A stretch of 40,801 nt of DNA from Gemmataceae bacterium (GTDB lineage: Bacteria > Planctomycetota > Planctomycetia > Gemmatales > Gemmataceae). Positions 23,801 to 31,418 of the stretch are shown piece by piece. Every line of letters starts with the position of its first letter. The first letter of the stretch is position 1. A program made the translations under genes and the position numbers. The stretch covers positions 1-40,801 of the forward strand of contig SHZY01000044.1 in the NCBI GenBank assembly GCA_009692065.1. The letters run 5' to 3'. The notes beneath the pieces were generated by a model, which had not been told where the DNA came from, made no database searches, and worked only from the letters and a program-made list of their open reading frames with translations.

Positions 23801-24151
23801 CGGTCTTACGAGCGCTTGGTACGCCTCCTCGTTGAACCCGACATAAAGCGTCTTGCCCTTCTTGATGGTCGGCGCCCGCAGGTTGCCCGTCGGCCCCAGC
23901 AGGTGCGCCAGCAGCGTTGCGTCGTCCGGCGCATCCTTCTTCATATCGAAGGTGACAAGCTTCTTGCCCCTGGCGACGCGGATCACGCGTGCCGACTTCG
24001 CCAGCGCGAGCGCCTCGGCTTTGCCCTGCTTCTGTTTGTTCACGTCCACGATCGTGGTCGCTTCGACGTCATGCTGCTCAAGGAACCCCTGAGCCCTCTG
24101 GCACGACGTTCAGCTCTTGCGATGGTACATCCAGTCGATGGTCTGCGACAT
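23789..24151 (-). CDS. ArsC/Spx-like thioredoxin-fold protein, probable selenoprotein (UxxC)
   Basis: The gene has 120 codons with TGA as codon 14. The start is preceded by CGGAGGAAGGAAAACC, an excellent ribosome binding site. The N-terminus MSQTIDWMYHRKS is the expected first strand, then TGA, then TSCQRAQGFLEQHDVEATTIVD. In ArsC/Spx-like relatives this place holds C-x-x-C, so the TGA takes the first cysteine and would make U-x-x-C. The rest is intact: KKLVTFDMKKDAP, LLGPTGNLRAPTIKKG (cis-proline region) and TLYVGFNEEAYQALV. A hairpin fitting a bacterial SECIS element follows the TGA. Members act as arsenate reductase-like or thiol-redox proteins; the substrate here is unknown. If the TGA were a real stop, translation could only resume at a GTG 21 codons on, losing the active site. 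The 3' end overlaps that of DUF1501 by 12 bp (convergent). Confidence 0.75.
24067..24108 (-). promoter_or_regulatory. Candidate bacterial SECIS element
   Basis: Beginning two bases after the TGA, CGUCGUGC pairs with GCAUGACG (eight pairs, one G-U). An internal loop (CAGAGG against A) follows. The upper stem GCUCAGG pairs with CC-U-UGAGC (seven pairs, one bulged U). The apical loop is GGUU, 22 bases after the TGA. Known bacterial SECIS elements have a G (often GU) at the loop tip and lie roughly 16-37 bases from the codon, as in E. coli fdhF. The structure was folded by eye only. Confidence 0.7.
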
Positions 24152-24227
24152 GGTTTTCCTTCCTCCGAGTGGGTATGCTGTTCCTCCACAATGCGCGGCG
24201 GCGTCGCATATCATATTATGGAAGATC

Positions 24228-25031
24228 ATGAGCACGGTCGTGCCGCCTATGCCTGCCGATTGGCAACTGCCGCCTGGCGTTTCGCGCGCGTTGTGGGACT
24301 ACTTCCACGACCCTGCGATCGCCCGCGCCTACGATGCGACGCTTGACGGCACCCCGCTGCTCAACATCGATCAAGCGTTCGTCCTCGAACATTGTCGGCT
24401 CGCCGGAACCATTATCGATCTCGGCAGCGGCACCGGCCGGCTCGCCCTCACGCTGGCCCAAAACGGCTATCGGCCCATCGCCGTCGATCTGTCCCCCGAA
24501 ATGCTGAAGGTGCTGCGGGAGAAAGCGCTCGCGCTGAACCTGGACATTCCGTGTGTGTGCGGCAATCTTGTCGAGCTGGGTATGTTTGCCGACAGGTCGT
24601 TCGACCATGCGGCGTGCCTGTTCAGCACGCTGGGGCTGATCGTCGGTGCCGATGCGCGATTGCAATTCCTCGCGCATGTCCATCGGCTGCTTCGGCCTGG
24701 CGGCGTCTTCGTCCTGCACGTACACAATCGCTGGTTCAATGTGTGGACTGCCCATGGCCGACGCTTGCTGTGGACGGAAATGCTCGCCTCGTGGCTGGGC
24801 CGCGGCGCCAGCGGCGACTACGAGATGCCCGCGCACGCAAGCGTTGGCCGATTGACGATGCACCTGTTCACGCGCCACGAGATCGTCGGCTTGCTGCGGG
24901 CCGTCGGTTTCGATACGGTGGAAGTGCGCCGCTTGAGTCTGCGGCCCGACGGCCGGCTGGCGTGTCCGTGGTGGTTCGGTCGGCTGCGCAGTTATGGCTA
25001 TTTGATCGCCGCGCGCAAGCCAATGGCATGA
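24228..25031 (+). CDS. SAM-dependent methyltransferase, class I
   Basis: The protein has 267 residues. The Rossmann-type methyltransferase motifs are clear: motif I IIDLGSGTGRLALTLAQNG near residue 63, post-I PIAVDLSPEMLKVLREKA, motif II/III FDHAACLFSTLGLI, and HRLLRPGGVFVLHVHNRW. The last third (LTMHLFTRHEIVGLLRAVGFDTVEVRRLSL) closes the fold as in ubiquinone/menaquinone-type and small-molecule methyltransferases. The start has GGAAG upstream; an upstream extension overlaps the selenoprotein promoter region and was not used. The substrate is unknown. The next gene begins 16 bp after its stop and is probably co-transcribed. Confidence 0.88.
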   Translation: MSTVVPPMPADWQLPPGVSRALWDYFHDPAIARAYDATLDGTPLLNIDQAFVLEHCRLAGTIIDLGSGTGRLALTLAQNGYRPIAVDLSPEMLKVLREKALALNLDIPCVCGNLVELGMFADRSFDHAACLFSTLGLIVGADARLQFLAHVHRLLRPGGVFVLHVHNRWFNVWTAHGRRLLWTEMLASWLGRGASGDYEMPAHASVGRLTMHLFTRHEIVGLLRAVGFDTVEVRRLSLRPDGRLACPWWFGRLRSYGYLIAARKPMA

Positions 25032-25047
25032 GCTTCGAGGGCCTGAC

Positions 25048-25869
25048 ATGAACTGGCGGGAATGCTGCACACTGGTTGTTGTCGCGAGCATCGGTCCCAT
25101 TCTTCGTGCCGACGTCGAGCCGAAGCCGCGCGTTGATGCGCACGGCTTCCGCATCCATTGCGTGATGTCGGAGTATCAGGGGGGCCCGACCGAGATTCGG
25201 GTGCTCTTGCCCGATCGCATGGAGAAGGGGAAACGCTATCCCGTTATGTACGTCTTGCCAGTCGAGGCGAAGGACGGCAAGCAATACGGCAACGGGCTGG
25301 TGGAAATCAAGAAGCTCGACCTGCACAACAAATTCGGCGTCATCTGCGTCGAGGCCACCTTCAGCCATCTGCCCTGGTACGCGGACCATCCAACCGACGC
25401 AAAGATTCGGCAAGAGACCTACTTCCTCAAGGTCGTCTTGCCTTTTATCGACAAGCACTATCCCGTCACGCTGGTCCGCTGGCTGCTCGGCTTCAGCAAA
25501 TCCGGCTGGGGCGCGTTCTCGCTGCTGCTGCGGAATCCCGATATCTTCAGCAAAGCCGTGGCGTGGGATGCGCCGCTGATGATGGCGATGCCGAACCGCT
25601 TCGGCATGGGCGAGATCTTTGGGACCCAAGAGAATTTCGAGAAGTATCGAGTATCGAAGTTGCTCGAAGCCCGCGCGAAGGAGTTGGGAAAGGAACCGCG
25701 GCTGGCGATCCTCGGTTATTCGAACTTTCACGAACATCATCAGGAAGCGCACGCACTCATGAAACGGCTTGGCATCGCGCACGAGTATCGCGACGAAAAA
25801 AAGTCGCCCCACACCTGGCATTCCGGCTGGGTCGCCGACGGCGTGAAATGGCTGGCGACGGGGAAGTGA
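25048..25869 (+). CDS. Exported esterase-like alpha/beta hydrolase
   Basis: The protein has 273 residues with a signal peptide (MNWRECCTLVVVASIGPILRA). It fits the esterase D/feruloyl-esterase-like group: EIRVLLPDRMEKGKRYPVMYVLPVE, the nucleophile elbow LLGFSKSGWGAFSLLL with its Ser in GFSKSG, AWDAPLMM carrying a candidate aspartate, and HTWHSGW with the candidate catalytic histidine. The aspartate of the triad is not certain. It probably acts on an ester outside the cytoplasm. It follows the methyltransferase closely and ends before a strong hairpin. Confidence 0.8.
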   Translation: MNWRECCTLVVVASIGPILRADVEPKPRVDAHGFRIHCVMSEYQGGPTEIRVLLPDRMEKGKRYPVMYVLPVEAKDGKQYGNGLVEIKKLDLHNKFGVICVEATFSHLPWYADHPTDAKIRQETYFLKVVLPFIDKHYPVTLVRWLLGFSKSGWGAFSLLLRNPDIFSKAVAWDAPLMMAMPNRFGMGEIFGTQENFEKYRVSKLLEARAKELGKEPRLAILGYSNFHEHHQEAHALMKRLGIAHEYRDEKKSPHTWHSGWVADGVKWLATGK

Positions 25870-25879
25870 GCGTTTTTTT

Positions 25880-25911
25880 GTTATGGCACGGTCAGAAGAC
25901 CGTGCCATAAC
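25880..25911. terminator. Hairpin between convergent genes, TATGGCACGGTC family
   Basis: Perfect 14-bp arms (GTTATGGCACGGTC and its complement) flank AGAA. It stands between the convergent esterase and dehydrogenase genes and could end both transcripts. No U-tract follows on either side in the right place, so it may instead be an interspersed repeat that acts as a terminator by structure. Confidence 0.65.
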
Positions 25912-25917
25912 GCAGCC

Positions 25918-26916
25918 TCAACACCACATCCGCTTGTCCACCACGTTCAAGAGCGGCTGCCCGGTGACGAACCGGCGCAGGTTGTCCAGCAGCGTCTGCA
26001 GATGCCGCTCCGGCACGCGCGGCGACGCGGCGGCGCAGTGCGGCGTCAGGATCACGTTTTCCATGCGCCATAGCGGATGGTCCCTCGGCAACGGTTCGAT
26101 CTCGTAGACATCCAACCCAGCGCCAGCGATTTCGCCCGCCTGAAGCGCCGCGGTCAAATCCGCCAGATCGACGATGACGCCGCGACCGACGTTGATCACG
26201 TACGCCGACTTTTTCATCTGACGAATGCGCGCGCGATTGAAGAGCTTGTACGTCTCCGGCGTATGCGGCGCGGCAATGACGACGAAATCGCTTTGAGCCA
26301 AGACCTCGGACAGTCGATCGTTGCCGTAGAGCGCAACGCCGTCAGGAGCACTCGCGGCCCGAGGGTCAACTGCCAGAACGCGCATTCTGAACGCCAGGCC
26401 GCGGCGTGCGGTCTCGGCGCCGATGCCGCCCAGCCCGATGACGGCGAGCGTGCAATCGGCCAGCGTGATGGCGGCGCAATCGGAGGGATGGACTTCGCCG
26501 GGGCCGCCGTAACCGGGCAGCTCGTTCTCCGGACGACCGAGCATGTGCCAGACGCTTTGCGCCTGCTGGCGCAGGTAGATGTGGAAGTTTTTGGCAAAGC
26601 ACAGGATGAATCCGAAGACGTGGTCGGCGATCACGTCGCTGAAGATGCCGCGCATGTTGGTGACGATCACCGGCGACGCGACAAGTTCGGGATACAGGTA
26701 CTTTTCCATGCTCGCCGTCGGCGACTGCGCCCAGCGCAGCTTCTTGGCGGCTTGCAGCAATCTCGGCGTGAGGTAGCCGAAGAGGGCATCGGCATCGGCG
26801 ATTTCGGCGGCGGCGTGATCGTCATCGCGCGCGTTGACGACCTCCATCGGCGCGGCGGCGGCGCAAATCTTGGCGAGCCGCTCATCGGCGACGGCTGGAG
26901 AGATGACAAGTTTCAT
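25918..26916 (-). CDS. D-2-hydroxyacid dehydrogenase
   Basis: The protein has 332 residues and oxidises or reduces a D-2-hydroxyacid with NAD(P). It has the C-terminal NAD domain with LAVIGLGGIGAETARRG, then VLAVDPRA (acidic residue at the end of the second strand, suggesting NAD), DFVVIAAPHTPETYKLFN, the catalytic arginine in VINVGRGVIVD, the glutamate in GAGLDVYEIEPLP and the histidine in VILTPHCAAASPR. The N-terminal half has ADALFGYLTPRLL and LRWAQSPTASMEKY. The start at MKLVISPAV was chosen for GAGGTAATCACC upstream. Substrate unknown (glycerate, glyoxylate or others). Confidence 0.9.
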   Translation of the reverse strand: MKLVISPAVADERLAKICAAAAPMEVVNARDDDHAAAEIADADALFGYLTPRLLQAAKKLRWAQSPTASMEKYLYPELVASPVIVTNMRGIFSDVIADHVFGFILCFAKNFHIYLRQQAQSVWHMLGRPENELPGYGGPGEVHPSDCAAITLADCTLAVIGLGGIGAETARRGLAFRMRVLAVDPRAASAPDGVALYGNDRLSEVLAQSDFVVIAAPHTPETYKLFNRARIRQMKKSAYVINVGRGVIVDLADLTAALQAGEIAGAGLDVYEIEPLPRDHPLWRMENVILTPHCAAASPRVPERHLQTLLDNLRRFVTGQPLLNVVDKRMWC

Positions 26917-27083
26917 GGTGATTACCTCGTGGATTTCCTGTACCTGCTCAACAGTTCCTTCGATGGTTATGCAAGAATGTCTGCATGTCGTCCACGGGAC
27001 GGAAACTGGATAAAATGATTCCGATGATTCGTTGAGCACCCGCAGGACATATTGCGGGCGCTCAACGTGAACGGGGTATCTTC

Positions 27084-28418
27084 ATGCCAACCGCTGCTCC
27101 CACCTGCAAACTGGTTACCCTTGGCTGCAAGGTGAATCAGTACGAGACGCAATACGTCAAGGAAGCGCTGGAGATCAACGGCTATCGCGAGGCCGCGGAG
27201 GGGGAACGCGCCGACCTGTGCGTCGTCAATACCTGCACCGTGACGGGGGAAGGCGACGCCAAGAGCCGCACGGCCGTGCGCCGGCTGCACCAGCGCAACC
27301 CAGGCGCCCAGATTGTCGTGATGGGCTGCTATGCCACGCGCGATCCCGGCGCCGTCGCGAAGTTGCCGGGCGTCGTTCGTGTCATCACCGACAAGGCGAA
27401 ACTGGCGGACGAGCTGCGCGACTTTGGCGTCGAGACGTTGCCGAGCGGCATCACCCGCTTCGACGATCACCAGCGCGCCTTCGTCAAGGTGCAGGACGGC
27501 TGTTTGCTGAACTGTACCTACTGCATCATCCCATCGGTGCGGCCGACTGTGCGCAGCCGCTCGATCGAGGAAATCACCACAGAAATAGCGGACCTGGTCG
27601 CCGCGGGCTATCACGAGATCGTCCTCACCGGCGTGCATCTCGGACACTACGGCATCGACCGGAGCAAGGGCAAGCCGAAAAGCGAATGGCGCCGGCTGTG
27701 GCATTTGCTGGAGGCGCTCGATCGCGTGCCGGGCGATTTCCGCGTGCGTCTGAGTAGCCTGGAAGCGGCCGAGGCACGCGACGACCTGGTTCGCGCCATG
27801 GCCAACTCGCCGCGGGTGGCGCCGCATCTGCACCTGTGTTTGCAGAGCGGGTCCGACCGAATCCTTGGTCTGATGAAACGGCGTTATTCGTCCGCGGGCT
27901 TTCTCGAACGCTGCCGGCGCTTGAAGCAGGCGCTGGACCAGCCGGCATTCACAACGGATGTCATCGTGGGTTTTCCCGGCGAGACGGACGCGGATTTCGA
28001 GGCGACGTGCCAGGTGGTCCGCGAAGTCGGCTTTGCGAAGATCCACGTGTTTTCGTACAGCCCTCGGCTCGGCACGCCGGCGGCGCGGTTGTCGGATGCG
28101 GTTCCGCCTGCAATCATGAAAGAGAGATGCGATCGGCTGCGCGAGCTGGCAGGCACGACGGCGCAGGCCTATCAGCAAGGTTTGCTGGGCCGACGACTGG
28201 AAGTGGTGGTCGAGGGGTCTGATCCCAAGCGGCCTGGAAGCGTGCAAGGCACGTCGTGCCGCTCTGTGCCGGTTTCGTTTCGTGGGCATGCGCCGTTGCT
28301 TGTGCGCAGACTCGTCAGCGTGCGTGCGGTCCGCGTCGAGGCCGGTGTGATCCTGGGTGAACCGGAACCACTCGAACCGAGCAACCGATTCGCACTGGCT
28401 GTATCAACAAGCTGTTAA
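27084..28418 (+). CDS. mtaB: tRNA threonylcarbamoyladenosine methylthiotransferase MtaB
   Basis: The protein has 444 residues and converts t6A37 to ms2t6A37 in tRNAs decoding ANN codons. The N-terminal domain carries the auxiliary 4Fe-4S cysteines (TLGCKVNQYET with Cys15, VVNTCTVTG, VVMGCYATR). The radical SAM domain has VQDGCLLNCTYCIIPSVRP with C140, C144, C147. SSLEAAE, LHLCLQSGSDRILGLMKRRY and TTDVIVGFPGETDADF follow, and a TRAM-like domain ends the protein. KVNQYET and the CLLNCTYCIIP form favour MtaB over MiaB and RimO. Divergent from the dehydrogenase. The repeat that follows starts at the base after the stop. Confidence 0.93.
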   Translation: MPTAAPTCKLVTLGCKVNQYETQYVKEALEINGYREAAEGERADLCVVNTCTVTGEGDAKSRTAVRRLHQRNPGAQIVVMGCYATRDPGAVAKLPGVVRVITDKAKLADELRDFGVETLPSGITRFDDHQRAFVKVQDGCLLNCTYCIIPSVRPTVRSRSIEEITTEIADLVAAGYHEIVLTGVHLGHYGIDRSKGKPKSEWRRLWHLLEALDRVPGDFRVRLSSLEAAEARDDLVRAMANSPRVAPHLHLCLQSGSDRILGLMKRRYSSAGFLERCRRLKQALDQPAFTTDVIVGFPGETDADFEATCQVVREVGFAKIHVFSYSPRLGTPAARLSDAVPPAIMKERCDRLRELAGTTAQAYQQGLLGRRLEVVVEGSDPKRPGSVQGTSCRSVPVSFRGHAPLLVRRLVSVRAVRVEAGVILGEPEPLEPSNRFALAVSTSC

Positions 28419-28563
28419 GAGTGCCCAAAACAAAGAACCACGGATCACACCGATAACACGGATAGGAAAGGAAAGAAAATCGGGGGTGTGACTGTTTGCC
28501 CCAGAACAGCGTCACTTGATTTTCTTATCCGTGCCATTCGTGGTTTAGGAGTTTTGGACGCTC
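28419..28563. repeat. Interspersed palindrome, AAAGAACCACGGAT family, copy 2
   Basis: The left arm GAGTGCCCAAAACAAAGAAC (with CCACGGATCACA after it) mirrors the right end (ATTCGTGGTTTAGGA, then TTTTGGACGCTC). The centre, including CCCCAGAACAG and TTTTCTTATCCGTGCCAT, matches copy 1 at 5935-6061. It abuts the mtaB stop directly and could act as its terminator. Confidence 0.85.
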
Positions 28564-28598
28564 AATGACGGAGATGGTTCAAGGAGAAGGGATCGTCC

Positions 28599-28777
28599 AT
28601 GCAACGGCCGTTCGAATTCATCGTGTTTGAGATCGGCCGCGACGTCTTCTGCGTCTCACTGCGCACGTCAGCGAATACACGCGCAATATCTTTCGCATCG
28701 CCGGCATCGAGAAGTTTTTTCACTTCTATCCGGACCAGGCGTCTGCCGTGCAAGCGTTGAGCAAGCCTTCTAACTGA
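28599..28777 (+). pseudogene. STAS-domain (anti-sigma antagonist-like) remnant
   Basis: CAAGGAGAAGGG lies before an ATG that starts MQRPFEFIVFEIGRDVFCVSL, similar to the first strands of a STAS domain. That frame then loses sense. A different frame from about 28678 gives TRNIFRIAGIEKFFHFYPDQ and ASAVQALSKPSN, which is the typical end of a STAS domain (last strand and helix). The central part with the phosphorylatable serine is missing. An internal deletion with frame change explains this. The identification rests on two short stretches. Confidence 0.55.
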
Positions 28778-29779
28778 TCACGGCGCCGGAAACAAATGGC
28801 CCCATCCCAGGAGATGCGCGTTCTTCGGCAGCTTCTCCGTCGGCGTCAGTCGGCCGGCCATCACGAGCGTGCCGACGTGGAAGTAAACCGCGTCCCAATC
28901 CGACGGGCTGCCGGGAAAATGGCCAAACCCGCCGTCGGCGTTGCGGCACGATAGCGCCCAGTCGGCGGCCCGCTCCATCGCTTTCTTGCAATCGGCTCTT
29001 CCCGTTCCCAGATGTTTCAGCATGAAGACGGCGTCGAAGGTAGCGTGCCGATCGCGCGCCAGCGGGTTGAGCATCCAGCTGCCGTCGGGCTTCTGGTCGC
29101 GCAAGCAGCGGGCGAGGATCAAGTCCGCCTTGGGCGTCTTCACGTTCATCAAGCGATCGTAATGCACCGCATGGAAGGTCGCCGCGACGTGATCGTTGAG
29201 ATAGCCATCTTCCGCTTGGACCATCGTCTTGCGCATTGCCTCATCGGCGCCGGCCGGCATCTTCGCGCCGACAAGTCGATACGCCAGCGGGAAAAAGCTG
29301 CTCGAATAGGCTGGCAGGTTCTTGTAGTCCTTCTCCATCACCTTGGCGAAAACGGGGAGTGGATCGTACGCCGGCCGCGAGTCAAGTCCGTGCAGCGCCA
29401 TCAGCGCCATGGTCGTGTTGTAGACGCAGCCTTGCGCCGACTTCGGATCGACCGTGCCCGCGGTGTGCGTGAACGCGCCGTCTTTTTGCTGGCGATTGAT
29501 GATCCACGTGAGCGTACGGTCTTCGTTCGGCAACTTCCAATCGAACGTGCGATGGAGGACGACGGCATACGTCACTGGCGCGAAGTTGCTGTACGCACTG
29601 TCCGACATGCCGCGATATTGCGGATCGACGCCGGGGCGGAAGGAGCCGTCGGGCAGAGCAGTGGTCTTCGTGAAGGTTTGCAGGCCCTTCAGAACGTCGT
29701 CCGCGCTCGGCTTGGGTTGGCCGTTCGCGATCAGCGGCGCCATGGTGAACAATGCGAGGAGAATGCTGTACTTTTTCAT
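28778..29779 (-). CDS. Exported prenyltransferase/terpene-cyclase-like toroid protein
   Basis: The protein has 333 residues, starting with a signal peptide (MKKYSILLALFTMAPLIANG). The repeats are those of the alpha/alpha-toroid family of squalene cyclases and protein prenyltransferase beta subunits: LTWIINRQQKDGAFTHTAG, ILARCLRDQKPDGSWMLNP, ALSCRNADGGFGHFPGSPSD and WDAVYFHVGTLVMAG. The catalytic DxDD of cyclases is absent, and being exported it is unlikely to be a true prenyltransferase. Many planctomycete proteins of this kind have no known activity. The gene ends one base past the STAS remnant on the opposite strand. Confidence 0.82.
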   Translation of the reverse strand: MKKYSILLALFTMAPLIANGQPKPSADDVLKGLQTFTKTTALPDGSFRPGVDPQYRGMSDSAYSNFAPVTYAVVLHRTFDWKLPNEDRTLTWIINRQQKDGAFTHTAGTVDPKSAQGCVYNTTMALMALHGLDSRPAYDPLPVFAKVMEKDYKNLPAYSSSFFPLAYRLVGAKMPAGADEAMRKTMVQAEDGYLNDHVAATFHAVHYDRLMNVKTPKADLILARCLRDQKPDGSWMLNPLARDRHATFDAVFMLKHLGTGRADCKKAMERAADWALSCRNADGGFGHFPGSPSDWDAVYFHVGTLVMAGRLTPTEKLPKNAHLLGWGHLFPAP

Positions 29780-29840
29780 GCCACGAGGGTACCATCAACA
29801 ATTGTCATTCGCAAATACAATCGCAGGTGGGTTCCGGATT

Positions 29841-30040
29841 CGTCCCGAAGGGACGGCTGACAATAGCCCAGCACTTCAGTGCTGGGCCTAAGGCGGGTCG
29901 ATTCGGGGAGTCCCGCAGGGACGATTGACCTTGCCGCCCATGCAGTCTCATTCGTCCCTGCCGGGACTCGCACTTGGAACGGCACTCACATCCCAGCACT
30001 GAAGTGCTGGGCTATTCTCAACCGTCCCTGCGGGACGAAG
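29841..30040. repeat. Compound palindromes upstream of the WD40 gene
   Basis: Two families alternate. AGCCCAGCACTTCAGTGCTG (29865 on) recurs as CCCAGCACTGAAGTGCTGGG at 29992 on. CGTCCCGAAGGGACGG (29841) recurs as related GTCCC(T/G)GC(A)GGGAC units near 29909, 29952 and 30023. The order is CGTCCC, CCAGCA, GTCCCG, GTCCCT, CCAGCA, CGTCCC, so the whole block is roughly mirror-symmetric around 29940. Confidence 0.8.
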
Positions 30041-30059
30041 ACAGTGACGGAGACTGCTC

Positions 30060-30986
30060 ATGCTCATGAAGTACGTTGTAGTTGCGTCCGTTCTATTGAT
30101 GATGCCACGCCTTGCGTTGGTCCAGGAGCCCATCCTCCTCACGCACGACGGCTGGGTCGCCGCCGTCGCGTTTGCACCGGATGGCAAAACGCTCGCCTCC
30201 GCCGGGGCCGACAACGTCGTGCGGCTCTGGGAGGTCGGCACGTGGAAGCCGAAGGGCGTGCTCAAGGGGCATACGGATTGCGTTTGCGCCGTCGCGTACT
30301 CATCGGATGGCAAATGGTTGGCAACGGGAAGCTTCGACCATACGGCTAAAGTATGGAACGTCGAGAAACTCCGCGACGAAGAAACCTTGAAGCATAAAGG
30401 CGTCGTCTCGGCTGTGCTGATTGACAAAAGTCTCGGCAAATTCCTTGTGATGACGGGCGGCGTCGAAGGCACGGTTCGTTTTTGGGAGGCGGCACAGGAC
30501 GGAGTCGAGCACCAGCACAAAAGTTGGGTCAATGGTCTCGCGACGCACGGCACCAGAGGCGTGAGCGCAAGTTCCGACGGCACCCTTCGTCTCTTCGACG
30601 TCGATAATGATCAATCCCTCGAAGGCGGCGCCGGCGAAGTCCGCACCGTCGCCTTTAGCCCCGACGGCAAACGGCTCGCTGCCGGCAACCGCTATGGCAC
30701 GGTGCGAATTTGGGATGTCGCCTCGCGCAAGGAAATCAAGACGCTCACCGGCCACATGGGCGATGTCTGGTCGATTGCGTTCAGTCCCGATGGCAAGACG
30801 CTGGCCGCCGTCGATACCGACTGGAAGAAGCCGAGCAAGGTCAAGCTGTACGACACGACCACCTGGAAGGAACGCGGCTCGCTGTCTTGCCCCGGCGAAA
30901 TCCTTTCAATCGGGTATTCACCCAAGGGGGATTGGCTCGCGGCCGGCAGTTGGGACAAGACGGTGCGGCTGTTTGCGATAAAATGA
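30060..30986 (+). CDS. Exported WD40 repeat protein
   Basis: The protein has 308 residues. A short hydrophobic N-terminus (MLMKYVVVASVLLMMPRLAL) suggests export. About seven WD40 blades follow: GWVAAVAFAPDGKTLASAGA then VVRLWEV, KGHTDCVCAVAYSSDGKWLA, a weaker GTVRFWEA, SSDGTLRLFDV, GEVRTVAFSPDGKRLAAGN then GTVRIWDV, GHMGDVWSIAFSPDGKTLAA and ILSIGYSPKGDWLAAGSW then TVRLFAI. That is enough to close one seven-bladed propeller, a protein-interaction platform. The start has GGAG at the right distance; a start two codons later is possible. The gene lies between two repeat blocks, one of which abuts its stop. Confidence 0.88.
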   Translation: MLMKYVVVASVLLMMPRLALVQEPILLTHDGWVAAVAFAPDGKTLASAGADNVVRLWEVGTWKPKGVLKGHTDCVCAVAYSSDGKWLATGSFDHTAKVWNVEKLRDEETLKHKGVVSAVLIDKSLGKFLVMTGGVEGTVRFWEAAQDGVEHQHKSWVNGLATHGTRGVSASSDGTLRLFDVDNDQSLEGGAGEVRTVAFSPDGKRLAAGNRYGTVRIWDVASRKEIKTLTGHMGDVWSIAFSPDGKTLAAVDTDWKKPSKVKLYDTTTWKERGSLSCPGEILSIGYSPKGDWLAAGSWDKTVRLFAIK

Positions 30987-31045
30987 TCCGAGCCCGAGCG
31001 CCAGCGAGGAGACATCCTAGCCCCTCGCTGGCGCTCGGGCTCGGA
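30987..31045. repeat. Hairpin after the WD40 gene, GAGCCCGAGCGCC family
   Basis: Arms of 23 bp (TCCGAGCCCGAGCGCCAGCG at the left) flank a loop of 13 bases. It starts directly after the WD40 stop codon and ends 14 bp before the next ATG. It is a sibling of 17803-17859 and of the copy within the GH3 gene. Confidence 0.85.
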
Positions 31046-31058
31046 AAGGAATCTCTTC

Positions 31059-31418
31059 ATGACCACTCCGCCTGGCTCCATCGCTTGCTTTCTCGTCGCG
31101 GCCTTGCTGGGCGCGATCGGACAGTTCCTTTACAAGACCGGCGCCGATAACGCCACGGGCGGCGTGCTCACCTATCTCTTGAACTGGCGCATTTTCACTG
31201 GCGTCGTTTGCTACGTCAGCGTGATGGTGCTGTTCGTGGCTGCGTTCAAGCAGGGGGGCGAGCTGAGTGTTCTTTATCCGATCTACGCCACCACGTTTAT
31301 CTTCGCGGCGTTGCTTGAATACTGGACGAAGGGGACGCCGATCACTTCGATCAACGTCGCCGGCATGGGCTGTCTGATCGCGGGCATGTTCCTGATGGGG
31401 ACGGGGAAGACGCCATGA
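31059..31418 (+). CDS. Small SMR/EamA-like membrane transporter
   Basis: The protein has 119 residues and four membrane helices (about 8-26, 43-61, 71-88, 98-114), the plan of small multidrug resistance and ArnE/F-like half-transporters. Motifs: FLVAALLGAIGQFLYKTG in helix 1, with VLYPIYATTFIFAALLEYW. SMR members have a conserved glutamate in helix 1; here that site is not obviously acidic. ArnE/F-like flippases of lipid-linked sugars have a similar size. Because it is the first gene of a phospholipid operon and overlaps the next gene by four bases, a lipid or lipid-precursor flippase role is a reasonable inference. Confidence 0.78.
   Translation: MTTPPGSIACFLVAALLGAIGQFLYKTGADNATGGVLTYLLNWRIFTGVVCYVSVMVLFVAAFKQGGELSVLYPIYATTFIFAALLEYWTKGTPITSINVAGMGCLIAGMFLMGTGKTP

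Noticed and set aside
25880..25911. Canonical rho-independent terminator
   Set aside because: The stem is strong, but the T-run lies on the wrong side, so I call it a hairpin that may act as a terminator.
26967..28289. 440-codon minus-strand open frame
   Set aside because: Antisense to mtaB, with a composition rich in R, H and Q typical of a shadow.
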